Origin: Hedera helix
Lineage: Eukaryota > Streptophyta > Magnoliopsida > Apiales > Araliaceae
NCBI GenBank assembly: GCA_947179155.2
Contig: OX359267.1
Location: forward strand, 42,494,292 to 42,558,291
DNA: 64,000 bases
Direction: 5' to 3'
Numbering within the stretch: position 1 is the stretch's first letter; each line of letters starts with the position of its first letter. The translations under genes and the position numbers were made by a program. Below the pieces are notes generated by a model. The model was not told where the DNA came from and did no database searches. It worked only from the letters and a program-made list of their open reading frames with translations. Shown piece by piece: positions 25,254 through 36,022 of the stretch.

Positions 25254-25521
25254 ATGGGACGCTATATGGGATTCAACCAGCATTTATTCTTGATGGTGGT
25301 GGCCGTGGCGGTGCCAACGATCACGCCGACGCTTTCTGCACGTCCAATTACACCGACACACAACGCGGAATTGTGACGCCGACTTCTTTGATATGTGCCA
25401 ACAAACATGTGCTAATGCCACTTCCACAACAGTCATATCATGCCTCAAATTTTGTATTTCTGATCTTTGCAAAATTCCAAGTGGATTTAGTACCGTACAG
25501 TTGGATGTGCCCAAGGATTAA
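25254..25521 (+). pseudogene. Small secreted Cys-rich peptide gene with apparent frameshift
   Basis: From ATG 25,254 the frame encodes a typical signal peptide (hydrophobic core FLMVVAVAVPTI, then LSA) and ends at TGA 25,374-25,376 after 40 codons. Shifting by one base just before that stop gives an open stretch to TAA 25,519-25,521. It holds six cysteines, spaced C-x7-C-x3-C-x10-C-x3-C-x4-C (CDADFFDMCQQTC then CLKFCISDLC). The two halves together look like one secreted, disulfide-rich peptide of about 88 residues with a 1-nt indel between 25,330 and 25,373. No AG lies between the frames and the gap is too short for an intron. The family was not identified; thionin-like or another plant Cys-rich peptide class is possible. 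An assembly error at this base would make the gene functional. Confidence 0.5.
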
Positions 25522-26540
25522 AGTTCAACAATGGTGTAGTCTTTTCTGGATCACACACTGACACATATATACATACAACTGACACAAGCACATATTAAAG
25601 ATTGTGTTAGTGTTACAGATGTGAAGAAATTAGCTACGGAGCTGCATGCTGATAATTGCCAGAAACAGTGACTGCAATATTTCCATGGCTCATAAAAAAA
25701 TATATATTGTACTGCTCCTTTACAAGTACTAATATATATCATGATGTAAGCAGCTTTGATTATAATTAGTAAACTAGAGTTCTCTTTCAAAAGTAGTTTT
25801 AAGTGGAATTTGACTTCAACAAAAATCAATCACCAAGATTTAAAATTAAATACAATGAGATTAAGAACATTGTTTTGAAATGTGGAATCTTGTTTTGGGA
25901 CGGCCTGCAAAGTGTACCCTCTATTTGGGACAGATGGGTTTAAACAAAGAAACAGACCTCTACCCTAAAATGAGATACTTTTTTAAACCAAATATGTGAC
26001 ACCCCTAACAAGTTGATTAATTAAAACCATTTTAAAAAGAAAATTATGAAAGAGGAATAACACAACAATAACCACGTCTCGATTAACAACATACCTTAAA
26101 CTTGCACCCTTTAACACACTGGCAAAAATCACAAGAGATCGAGCATTTGATAATATTTACAATCGAGAAATTTCATACTAATTTTTTTTTGGATATATTC
26201 AATAAAAGTTCTATGAATTCCACAATTAATATTTTTTTTACTCGTATTTATTCTTGGTGGGGAAACTTCACACATCAATTAGTAGTTCGGTACCTTACAA
26301 GAAAGCTGCATATATGTATATTATACGTAATCACTCGAGTTACATTTATTCTTCAAGAACTTAATTTTTGCTACAGCTCCGAACCAGTTCTTCGACAGAT
26401 TTGTTTCATTTTTTTCGCATAATGAATCAAACATGGTCAAATAAAACTGATATGTAATTTGTTCCTCCTTCATATTACTGTGCTTCCTCAGTCCCCAAAA
26501 AAGAGACCCAAATCTAAAATTTAATTATGAGAATTGCTTC
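25522..26540. other. Spacer / downstream region, no gene
   Basis: AT-rich, with a short pair of GGGAC-containing phrases near 25,895-25,935 that may be a decayed MITE. The right end should include the 3' UTR of the minus-strand ATL gene. Confidence 0.45.
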
Positions 26541-27722
26541 TTACAATGGTAGGATTGAATCCTGGCTTTCAGTTCTAGACCTGGGTCTGGAGCATTTTCC
26601 ACTTGTTGATAATGACCTTTTAACGGTGCCACTCCTCTTATGAGCAGAACGCCCGACTGAAGAACTCTTCATCACTCCATATTTTCTTGAATTTGATCTG
26701 TTACCTTGCCAAGCAACTTTTTTGGTATCCAATTTCTTTGAACTCGCTTCGTGTTCCATTGGACGAATATTAGACACTGCAAAATGGATCACTGAAGCAG
26801 AAATTGAATCCATTGAAATCGACCTCCTCACTGGTTGCAACTCTTCTACCGGATTTTTACCACTATGATCCGCCAAATCACTTAGCACTCGACCATAACA
26901 ATTCCTCGGATCTAAAATCTCACTAATATTTTCTTGTTCACTTGGGAATGCCAATGCACTTGTATTTTCACTTCCAATTCCCATTTCACTAGTCTCGCCG
27001 CGATATTCTCCCCCTTGCTGGCTTACCAATTCACCATTATTATTATTATTATCCGGTGAATCCTCTTCCCTTAAACCCAATCCATTCAAATTCCTATCAG
27101 TTGTACTCAAATGAGCAATATTTGTATCCAATACTACTGGGGCGCGACACATTGGACAATTTTTATGGGACCTCAACCAAGTATCAATACAAGGAATATG
27201 AAAAGCATGACTACACTTGGGCAAAAGCCTAAGGCTCTCATCTTCTTCAAACTCACTCAAACAAACAGAACACTCTGTCCCTTCTGTCAATCCTTCATCA
27301 CTTTTATACTTAAAAATGGCGATGGAATCAATAACGGATTGTTGGAGACCCACCGAGTTGATGAACCATATGGGGTGGACAAATTCCGGGGCATGATTCT
27401 CATTGATAAAGTCTTCATTTTGATCTAAATCGGGTGAATTTCTCCGCCCAAGATTGTTCAAATTCAAGTGGTACTTTCTGATAAGTGCTAGATAGCAAGC
27501 GAGAACGAGAAAACCAGCAAGAAAACAGAACAAGAGGGTGAAGATTGGCGAAAGCGGAAGATTTGCCTTAGATTTATCAACATCAATATATTGAGGAGTT
27601 TGTGGTGTAGGGGGAGAATCTTGGGATGAGGAATAGTCACAAGCATAACCATTACGACAAACTACAACAAAATGTGGACTAATTTGTGGTATTTGCGAAA
27701 GCTTTCTATGATTAATTCTCAT
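26541..27722 (-). CDS. ATL-family RING-H2 E3 ubiquitin ligase (ATL51/52/54-like)
   Basis: A single-exon gene of 393 aa, as is usual for ATL genes. One transmembrane helix lies at about residues 60-81 (FTLLFCFLAGFLVLACYLAL). A GLD-type motif (GLQQSVIDSIAIFKYK, about 125-140) follows. The RING-H2 domain (about 151-192) has the full C-x2-C...C-x-H-x2-H-x2-C...C-x2-C ligand set (CSVCLSEF, KCSHAFHIPC, NCPMC). The DTWL tryptophan that contacts E2 enzymes in this class is present. The Ser- and basic-rich tail (about 300-393) is probably disordered. It is expected to be a membrane-anchored ubiquitin ligase; its substrate is unknown. The match to the ATL51/52/54 branch is from the GLQQS/KYK and LRLLPKCSHAFH signatures and is less certain than family membership. 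Confidence 0.92.
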   Translation of the reverse strand: MRINHRKLSQIPQISPHFVVVCRNGYACDYSSSQDSPPTPQTPQYIDVDKSKANLPLSPIFTLLFCFLAGFLVLACYLALIRKYHLNLNNLGRRNSPDLDQNEDFINENHAPEFVHPIWFINSVGLQQSVIDSIAIFKYKSDEGLTEGTECSVCLSEFEEDESLRLLPKCSHAFHIPCIDTWLRSHKNCPMCRAPVVLDTNIAHLSTTDRNLNGLGLREEDSPDNNNNNGELVSQQGGEYRGETSEMGIGSENTSALAFPSEQENISEILDPRNCYGRVLSDLADHSGKNPVEELQPVRRSISMDSISASVIHFAVSNIRPMEHEASSKKLDTKKVAWQGNRSNSRKYGVMKSSSVGRSAHKRSGTVKRSLSTSGKCSRPRSRTESQDSILPL

Positions 27723-28177
27723 TGGAAAAGTAGAGGAAAAAAAACAGAGAATTATGAAACAGGGGAATAGAAAAACAGAGATTTTTTTGTTACCTTAGAC
27801 ATGAAGAAACAGAGGAAAGAAGACGGTTGAAGTACGTATGAGTTGTTGTTGGATTTAAATGATGACAATGCACATGAATGGGATAGTAATTGTTTGTGGA
27901 AAATTGAGGGGAATTTCATTTTCTGTGGAAATTTAGGCGCGGTTTCCGTTTCGTGGGTATGTAGATTTCCAAGTCAATGCGGCAATGGGGACTTTCCGCG
28001 TTAACGTAACGATGGTGCTGGCACGCAGTGAGCCACTCCTTGGCTTATCTTATTACTTGTCGTTAACGATCCACTAAACAAGTCGAGACTGACAACCCAT
28101 CAAAATGAAATATGTCCTACCAAAGTTTAAGGTGGGGAAAAAAAATCAATGTCGATATGTAAAAGTATTATTTTGCA

Positions 28178-28232
<55 letters not shown>

Positions 28233-29055
28233 CTCTCTATTCTAAAATATAAGAATATTTTGTTAAAAATTGAATACTAAAATGAACATTTACTCTTTTT
28301 AATCATAAACAATACAGTTCACTAAATATATATATAGAATATTCGTATGTTGACTAATTTATGACAAATTTAAAATGACGATATTTTTTTCACCTCATGT
28401 ATCTTTATAGACATAAATTTGACAGTATATATAGCAACATTCATGTATAATTATTCGCAAGATTTTTTGTTTATCTTACTTTAGAAATCTATAAGAATAA
28501 CTAGACAGAGTGATTATTTTCCGTAGTTTCTTCCAAAATTACTTACCTAATTAATTCACAAACTCATACCCCTTATATTTCAAATTATAAGATTAATACT
28601 AACTCTTGAAAAATTAATTTTAAATATTTTTAAACTTAAAATGTACTTCTAATCATAAAATTTATTATTTTAAAATTTTAAATGAATTATGTTAATTTTA
28701 AATTAAAAATAAATTAAATTAATTTTTAAAAAAATTAATAATGATCTGGATTAATACAATATTACTTACTTATCTTATGCTGAGGAGTGTTTAGATTCTC
28801 TTTTTTCCAATCTAGCAAGTAGACTTGGGATGAGAAATTAAATTTCAATCAATCAAAATTCCAAAAGTAGGAGCCTTCACGTCTTCTTGGGCTTTACCAG
28901 ATTCTATTCTATTGGACCAAAAATCTAGAGAAGCCTTCAGCATCTTTTAACATTTCAAATCCTACACCTGGTGTATGTATACTCCAATTCAAATTAAAAA
29001 AAAGTCGCAGACTAACATCTATGATATTATTAGTTTTTTCCAGTTAATTATTAAG

Positions 29056-29119
<64 letters not shown>

Positions 29120-30338
29120 GTAGATATAGTTGATTAGGACTCTAAAATAGTAACTGTTAAATTATCAATACTTTGCATTGACGTTTTGGTTGTCAACTAC
29201 GTAGATAAATATTTATAAAAAAATATGCAATAAATAAGATCTCTATATAATTATATTCAATTTTATGTATTATTAAATTTTTCAATTATAATTCTCCACA
29301 AAATTATCATAATGCATAATAAAACTCCGGTTTTATAAATAACCATTTGCAAACTTCTTTAATCAAATTAAGTTGAATATTACTCACGTGGTCATTGTTT
29401 TCCACCAATTGAATTTTCAACACAATTAACTACTATTATAACATCAGTATCTTGATCTATTTTCCTGAATCAGCACCTTGGTGTCTTTGTTACCCTGCAA
29501 CTACTCAATAGTCGTAACTCGCAAGTAGTATACTAGTATTCTCTAACTATCAAATATTATCTCTATTATAATATTAGAGATTTATTTTTATTTTTAAATT
29601 AATTAGCAAAAAATTAAGTTTTAAATTTGATATAAATTTATTTGAGTTTCAAAAGCTACTAATTAGTACACTCTCTAGATCTATTCCACACGCACAAAAA
29701 AAGTTTTATTTGCCAATTTACAAAAAGAGTGATCTATTTTTTTAATATTAATATAAAATGTCGTAATATTCTCAAATTTGTCATCATAATTTCATTATCA
29801 TGTCACCTCTACTAAATAAAAAAAACTTGTTTTTTAGGAGGAAACCTAGACCAAAAATACGTTGTTAATATTTTCAAATTCTACAATTGGGACCTTTTCA
29901 TAAAATGGACAAAATAGTAATTTTTAGGTAATTTCTAATAGTTATAGTGATTTTTATTATTCATATTGATTTTGAATTTTACTATTTCTGAAATTGACTT
30001 AAAAAATAAAAAATGCATACCTAATTTTGAACAAGACTATAGTTACGTTGTCTTCCAAGGAAACCCACAAGCCGTGTACTCCTAAGTAATCATGGCGGCC
30101 AAGTAACTCTAGGAAAAAATTTTACTGTCAAAGTTGGGCATGGAGATAATGTCAAAATTAATGACAAATTGCAAAACTCTTCTTGGTATAATCCTCACGC
30201 TACCAAGTACATACAATCATCTCATTGACTTGCATAAATTAATGAATCTCAACTTCTTTGCGAGAAAATCTTCAAGAGGGCTTTCAAATTTAATAGTTGG
30301 GGCTCGAGCTCAATCAAAAGTTTGGTGCTCATTAAACC
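27723..30338. other. Spacer between divergent genes, microsatellites and MITE remnants
   Basis: The first few hundred bases are the 5' UTR and promoter of the minus-strand ATL gene. TA runs lie at 28,179-28,229 and 29,059-29,117. A Stowaway-like unit may span about 28,230-28,525 (CTCTCTATTCTAAAATATAAG at one end and a decayed inverted copy at the other). A short phrase near 30,125-30,170 (VGHGDNVKI on translation) resembles a LINE reverse-transcriptase motif but is too short to call. Confidence 0.45.
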
Positions 30339-31910
30339 ATGTTTGCCTCGAGATTATGGAGATCATACAACTCAAGTACTCTCTCATTTGTTAATTATAC
30401 CAGATGTCTACCCTCTTTTATTGATCCAAACAGGAGTTTAAGCTCATCAAGATCCAATTTTGACCCATTTTTGAATTCTGGTTATGTATTATTTTCATCC
30501 ACCGTCAAAAGGTTAGTAAATTTCTCTCCCTATTCTCTTTAATAGTGCATTTTGGTTTAATTAATTCTTTTTAGATATGCCATAAGGACCATGTACTCCT
30601 TTGTATACAACATAATCGGGGAGCTTGTTCATTTTGCTGCATCTGGGGTGTTTAGGCTTGTGAAGTTTGGCGCTTATAAATGCATTTTTGACTTTAAATA
30701 AGTTCAATTTAAAATAAATTACGTTTAGAAAAACAAAATTATCAAATGCATTTCATGTCTAAAAGCCCCCAAGGCTGCCTACTAACACATTTAAATGCCA
30801 TGAAGTTGTAAATAATTTTATAGTATCATTGGTGCTTCCTTAATTGCTTGTCGAGTCGGTATATATAACATAACTCTTTATCGAATAATTTCTCACACCT
30901 ATATATATATTTTTTGGATTAAACAGTCCAAAAGAGTGAAATATATTAAAAATGTAATGTATTGTTATAAAATATGAAAAGATTATAATAAATAGAAGAA
31001 TTGAAATGGTAATCAGAACATTATTCAGTGGAGTCACATGTCTAATTTAACATTTCATCTCATGCATGCATCTAGGAACTTTGCAGTCTGCAGTAGTGTT
31101 CAACCAGGGCCTCCAAGCCCATCTGGAAAACCTTCTAATTCTTGGTAATTGTCATTGGAAACCTTTCTTCTTCTTTTTTATTTTTTCACTTTTAAATTTA
31201 TTCCTGATTTTCCCTTTCATAGGCTGACCTCTTTATGTAATGAAGGTCGAACAGGAAAAAATGGGTTGCCGGAATGCTACTATCCATAGTTACATTACCC
31301 TTTGGCAAGGACAAATTAATTTCATTCCTGGACTTGGAAAGTACGACTAGCTAGTAACCCTATCTTAGTTTCATGATTTTTCCGGCAATGCTTTACATAT
31401 TTGTCTAAAAAACAGCTAATTTTTTGCTATGTTAATATCATCATCATCATCATAAACTGCTTCAAATATTGCGTAGATGAAGTCGAAGTGATTTTAGAGG
31501 ATGCTGAATTAGTCGTGGATGTGGTGGAAAACGTGGCTGAGGAAGTGGTGAAGATTACAGATGCTTTGGCCGATCAATTTCCCGACGGCAAAAAGCTCAA
31601 ATTGGTTGAAAAGGTAGCCGAAGAAATTGGCAGGGGTGCTAATCAAGCAGAAGACCTAATTCACAAGGTATAATTAATTTGCTTTAAAATAAATGATTCT
31701 CCGTTTTATCAAACTTCAGAGTATAAATTAAGACAAGGCATTGGAATGGTGCAGGTAGAAGAGGTTGAGAAAGAAGTCGAAGCTGTTATTGAAGCAGTCA
31801 TCGGTGGTCAAGTAAATACTACTAATAATGTCACAAAAGAAGCGAGTACTGATGGTAGCAGCAGCATACCAATCGATAACTCGGAAAAAGTCCCAAAATC
31901 GAAACTTTAG
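30339..31910 (+). CDS. Plastid-type small conserved protein, five exons
   Basis: Assembled from splice sites: exons 30,339-30,511, 31,076-31,144, 31,255-31,340, 31,477-31,667 and 31,755-31,910, all with GT...AG, give a continuous 224-aa frame. The first 58 residues are Ser/Arg-rich and acid-poor, like a chloroplast transit peptide (MFASRLWRSYNSS...). Then come a Pro-rich segment (SVQPGPPSPSGKPSNSW), a short hydrophobic segment (WVAGMLLSIVTLPF, about 84-97) and a long acidic amphipathic helical region (VDVVENVAEEVVKITDALA; VEEVEKEVEAVIEAVIGG). This order matches a conserved, uncharacterised plant family known to me, usually predicted plastidial. No enzyme motif is visible. The reading frame through all four junctions and the conserved W spanning the exon 2/3 junction support the model. 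Function unknown. Confidence 0.78.
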
Positions 31911-33401
31911 GCTCAATCAATGTACAGATGCATGCATTTTCATTACTAAATGCTTTTGCAGTTTATCGTAAATGAATTAATATACTCTTCTTTATCTGTT
32001 ATGATTATATATTACAATTACCTTAATAAATGTTTTGATTCAAACTTATCTTATACTGATTCGCCCATCCATTTTTAAAGCTAAGACTATATATAAAGCG
32101 ATAAAATGTTATAAATTTGTCTTAATAAAAAGTGGTTAAGCCTACCCACCCTCCTCCGTCTAGTCTAATAAGAAGAGGAAATGATGGAATCTGGGTAGAT
32201 CGAGTAGATGATGATGCATCAGCTCTACCAACTTACTAAATTGTTTTCTTGAGAGAGAGAGAGAGAGAGAGAAACATTTGTTTAAGGTTGCAGATGAACC
32301 AATTAAGTTGAAGGCTTGATTTGGATTCTTTTGTTATTATATAAGCAAGACTGCATTTAATTCTTCGGTTTCAGTTTATTAAAAGAAGTTGATTTGCTAA
32401 CAGGAAATGTCTTGGTAAATGATTTTGTCTACGTACTGGAGTACAATTCAAGTTAGTTTTAGTTTTTCAGAAGTGGAAGAGAAACTAAATTAGTTGAGAG
32501 AGTTGACATAAACGCTAGTTTAAAGTGTCAAGCTGAAGGAGGAGAGGAGATGTAGGAAATAAATATTTGGGTCAAAAGGTATTTTTGTCCAACTCTTTTT
32601 TTTACTAAAATTTTGTAATTTTTTTGCCAAAAAATAAGTTGTGCAAACTTATATATATAATAAAATATTGATTTTATTAAAATAAAATCAATCATCAGCC
32701 TATGAAGTTAAGTTATATCTGGACAGCCCCCCCCCCCCCCCCCCCCCCCCCCCCAAAAAAATAAAAAAAAAAAGAAACACAATAATACGTTACATTTTCT
32801 TAATAAAGTATCAAATAAAATAATTTATCTCTCATTTCTAAGGATCCGTTTTTTAATACTTATTTAACTTATTATTTGACAGTATGCCCACCTGGACCCA
32901 AACGGTTCGGAAAGTTTCCACAAAAAAATCGGTTAATAATATTAGTCAATTAGGGAGAGGACAAACAAATTACGCTTCCTCCTATTTTAATTGCTTTCTT
33001 AAAAAAAAGAAAAGGAACGTAGAGAGAAAAAAATAAGGCCAAGGGGGTGTCGTTATTTTGCTTGCGATGGAATCAATTTGTGTCAAGGAATCGTTCTCTC
33101 TACATGACTCAATCAGCAAGAAAAGGACTTCACTTGATAACCTAAACCCCTCGTTAACCTTTTTCTTGCTCCACCCTCTCTCCTCTTTCTTCTTCCCTTC
33201 ACGAAAGAAGAACTAGTCTCTTCTTATTCAAGCTCACCCACCACCAAACAAACAAGTCCCTGATGATTTCCTTCATTTCGGTTTCTCCTTCAACACCACA
33301 TATACACTTCTAGTATTTTCCTTCATCTCAAAACATGCAAACATAATTACTCTTTTATCAAAATAACACTATTATATACAAACATATATATATCTTTGAA
33401 A
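31911..33401. other. Spacer, poly-C tract, 5' region of the next gene
   Basis: No further gene was seen. A short GA run lies near 32,254-32,271 and a 28-base poly-C run at 32,727-32,754. From about 33,100 the sequence is CT-rich and gene-proximal in character, probably including the 5' UTR of the gene starting at 33,402. Confidence 0.5.
32727..32754 (+). repeat. Poly-C homopolymer, 28 nt
   Basis: An unbroken run of 28 C followed by A-rich sequence in otherwise AT-rich spacer. The opposite strand could form G-quadruplex structures; the length may also reflect sequencing or assembly uncertainty. Confidence 0.95.
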
Positions 33402-33926
33402 ATGGCAGGCTGGACTACAATCAACCAGAAGCTGAGTCCCGGTGGAGGCCTCAACATCTTGCAGAATTGTGACTTGCCTCCGCCGCTCAAGGTTTTTGGC
33501 GGGGCAGATAAGGCAGTTTTGTCATTCATGAATAGAATCTGGACCATCACGGGTCAGGAAGACCAGAACCAGGACGACCTTCAGATGCGTAAAAGTGACC
33601 ACTATGAGAACAACGAGAAGTTGGAGCTTTTAAAGGCATTGCGATTATCACAGACGCGAGCAAGGGAAGCAGAGAGGAAAGCCGCAAGGTTGATAAAGGA
33701 GAGGGAAGCTATTTCCAATGCCCTATTGAAAGAGTCTTCGCATTTGTTTGCTTATCGGCAGTTGGTTAGGTTGCTTGAGCTTCAGCTGTCTAAGCTACAT
33801 AGGCAACAGCAACATGGCTCAGGTGATGGTGAGGGTGCAGGGAATGTTTCATGGCTCATGGCTCTAGCACTCTGTTTGGGCATTGCTGGTGTGGGTTTCA
33901 CATTTGGTTGCAGATACTTTCTTTGA
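33402..33926 (+). CDS. Coiled-coil, C-terminal membrane-anchored protein of unknown function
   Basis: A single exon of 174 aa starting at ATG 33,402 (MAGWTTINQKLSPGGG); upstream in-frame codons are not ATG. The conserved-looking N-terminal part (LPPPLKVFGGADKAVLSFMNRIW) is followed by an acidic linker. A long charged helix with heptad character comes next (about 62-137, e.g. LLKALRLSQTRAREAERKAA and LFAYRQLVRLLELQLSKL), then a Gly-rich hinge. One hydrophobic segment at the very C-terminus (WLMALALCLGIAGVGFTFG, about 151-169) leaves only a few residues after it, as in tail-anchored proteins. I recognise the pattern of a plant-specific conserved protein but know no function. It is transcribed towards the DEAH gene, 455 bp away. 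Confidence 0.82.
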   Translation: MAGWTTINQKLSPGGGLNILQNCDLPPPLKVFGGADKAVLSFMNRIWTITGQEDQNQDDLQMRKSDHYENNEKLELLKALRLSQTRAREAERKAARLIKEREAISNALLKESSHLFAYRQLVRLLELQLSKLHRQQQHGSGDGEGAGNVSWLMALALCLGIAGVGFTFGCRYFL

Positions 33927-34381
33927 TAGTCTCTTTTCTCTTTCTTTGCTGTGAAGGATTAGGTTAAATTTTGTTTGAAATGAGGACAAAGCAGTAGCTA
34001 TGCACATAAAATATATATATATATATATATATATTCCTTACTCTGAAGTCTGAAACAAATTACTTTTTCCCCAGTAAACATAAGAATTTCAGGAACCATA
34101 AAAGCATCAAAGAACTTTACTAGCATAAACAGTAAGAAGCAGTAGCAAGAACTTGACAATACCTTGTTGAATCATTTGCTCCAACAGATTTCTTTAAGTA
34201 ATGGCATGAAACTGATAAAACTCGAGCCACTGCATTCACTAAACATATGGTACAGAAGTAACTATTACCTACTATTACTTGGCTGTCCCAAGTGCGCATA
34301 GCGACTATATATACATCTAGGTGTACTTGCCTAATAAGCTGGTATATGTACATATACACATCAACAAGTTGGTCAGCGTTC
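33927..34381. other. Convergent intergenic region (3' ends of two genes)
   Basis: 455 bp between the stop codons of a plus-strand and a minus-strand gene, with a TA run at about 34,013-34,033. Both 3' UTRs should lie here and may overlap. Confidence 0.6.
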
Positions 34382-35982
34382 TCAAATAATTGCCTGGTGT
34401 ATGGACCTCAGATGGCCATAACAATCATCACTGCTCCCAAAGGACTCCAAGCAGACCCAACATATGTGCCTCCCACACCTACACTCTACATGGTTGCACC
34501 CATCCACCTTCTCAATTGTAAAACCACATAGAGGACAATGCTTCACATGCTCCTTCCCCTTGCACCACTCCTTCAACGAGGAATCTGGATCTTCCTTAAA
34601 TTCCCTATACCTCTCGCATGACAGATATGGATGGTACTCCTGATGACACTTGGTACAGGTCTCCACAGAGCATGCACCGCAAAAAAATGGTGTGCCAACA
34701 CAGCCAGGATCAGCCACTCGATAAACTGAAGGGCAGTCAGGAGAGGGGCAAAATCTGAAAATGCCCCCACTAGCTGCAACAAAAGACCCCAAAGAAGCCC
34801 TAAAAAGTTCCTCTAATTTCTCATTCGACAATAGAAACCTCAAGTCAGAAATTAAAATAAGAGCACCACAATTCTTGTAGGTACAACGCATTGGGAAACT
34901 ATCCTGACTTTTTATTGCCGACTCGCACTGCTCAACTAAACATAACCGGCAAAATTCATGCCCACATCCTTCAATCCGGTAACCATCCTCCACTTCACAC
35001 AAGCAAATGGGACAGGCAGCTTCGTTATCAATTTTCAGTGGACTATTTGACTTTGCTATCTCATATATTATTTCTTCAACCTTTTGCTTCACTTGTTTGC
35101 TACCATGAATAGAGATGAAATGATACCGCGTATTGAGTGTGAATTCTGCCTCAGGCACCTTTTCCTTGAGACCATGCAGGTCAGGGCCAAACCTCTTGAC
35201 CACTTTCTTCATCAGATCAGGAGGCAGAACGCCACCTCGAAGATGAACTTCAAGTTGCTTGCTTTCATGTAGTGATGAAAGGGATTGAACCAATTTCTGC
35301 TGCGCCATATCAATCTTGTCCGAAGAACCAAAGACCCTTATATTAAGGCTCTGTCTGTCAAAGAGAATATGCGTTCCCGTCTCTTGCTGAATTGACTTCA
35401 TGAGAATTATTCCATCTTTAGAAAACAGAAGCTGTAGAACAGCTGGAACAAGGGAAGGATGATCTATGGTCTTCCCCCTCATGAGCTGCTCCAGAGGTCT
35501 CCTCAGCTCGGCCACTGTTTTTGTAGCATTTGCAGTTATCTTTACTCGATAGGAACCATTCTCATTTCTGTCAAGATTGCATTCTGCACCTGTGAATAAG
35601 ATAAAAGATAAACCCATGCCTGTTAGCACCCGATGATTAGTGCAGAACATCAGTGTATATACTTTACAGAACCTCTGATATTCTTCCATCATAATGTGCA
35701 ATTAAATGTTTTGTTATTTTTTTTGAAAAGTAATATACATTTACATGTTTAAGATGAATGTAGTGCTTCAAAATTGATTAAGAAGAATCAAAATATTGCC
35801 TCTCTTAATCCCTTTCAAACTAGTACTTATTGTTAGGGGTGTGCAACCGGTAAATACCGGTCCGAACCGGACCGGTACCGAAAGTGGCAAAATTTTGGTA
35901 CCGAAACCGGTACTGGTTGTACCGGTAAACAGGTTCGGTACCGGTTTTTACTAGATAAAAACCGAAATTAATATAATTTATA

Positions 35983-36022
<40 letters not shown>

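Noticed and set aside
25284..25514. Minus-strand ORF with Cys/His/Arg-rich end
   Set aside because: Antisense shadow of the signal-peptide and Cys-rich sequence on the plus strand; composition comes from that overlap.
30125..30230. VGHGDNVKI-like phrase suggesting a LINE reverse transcriptase
   Set aside because: Too short, with no further RT or nuclease motifs nearby; not reported as an element.
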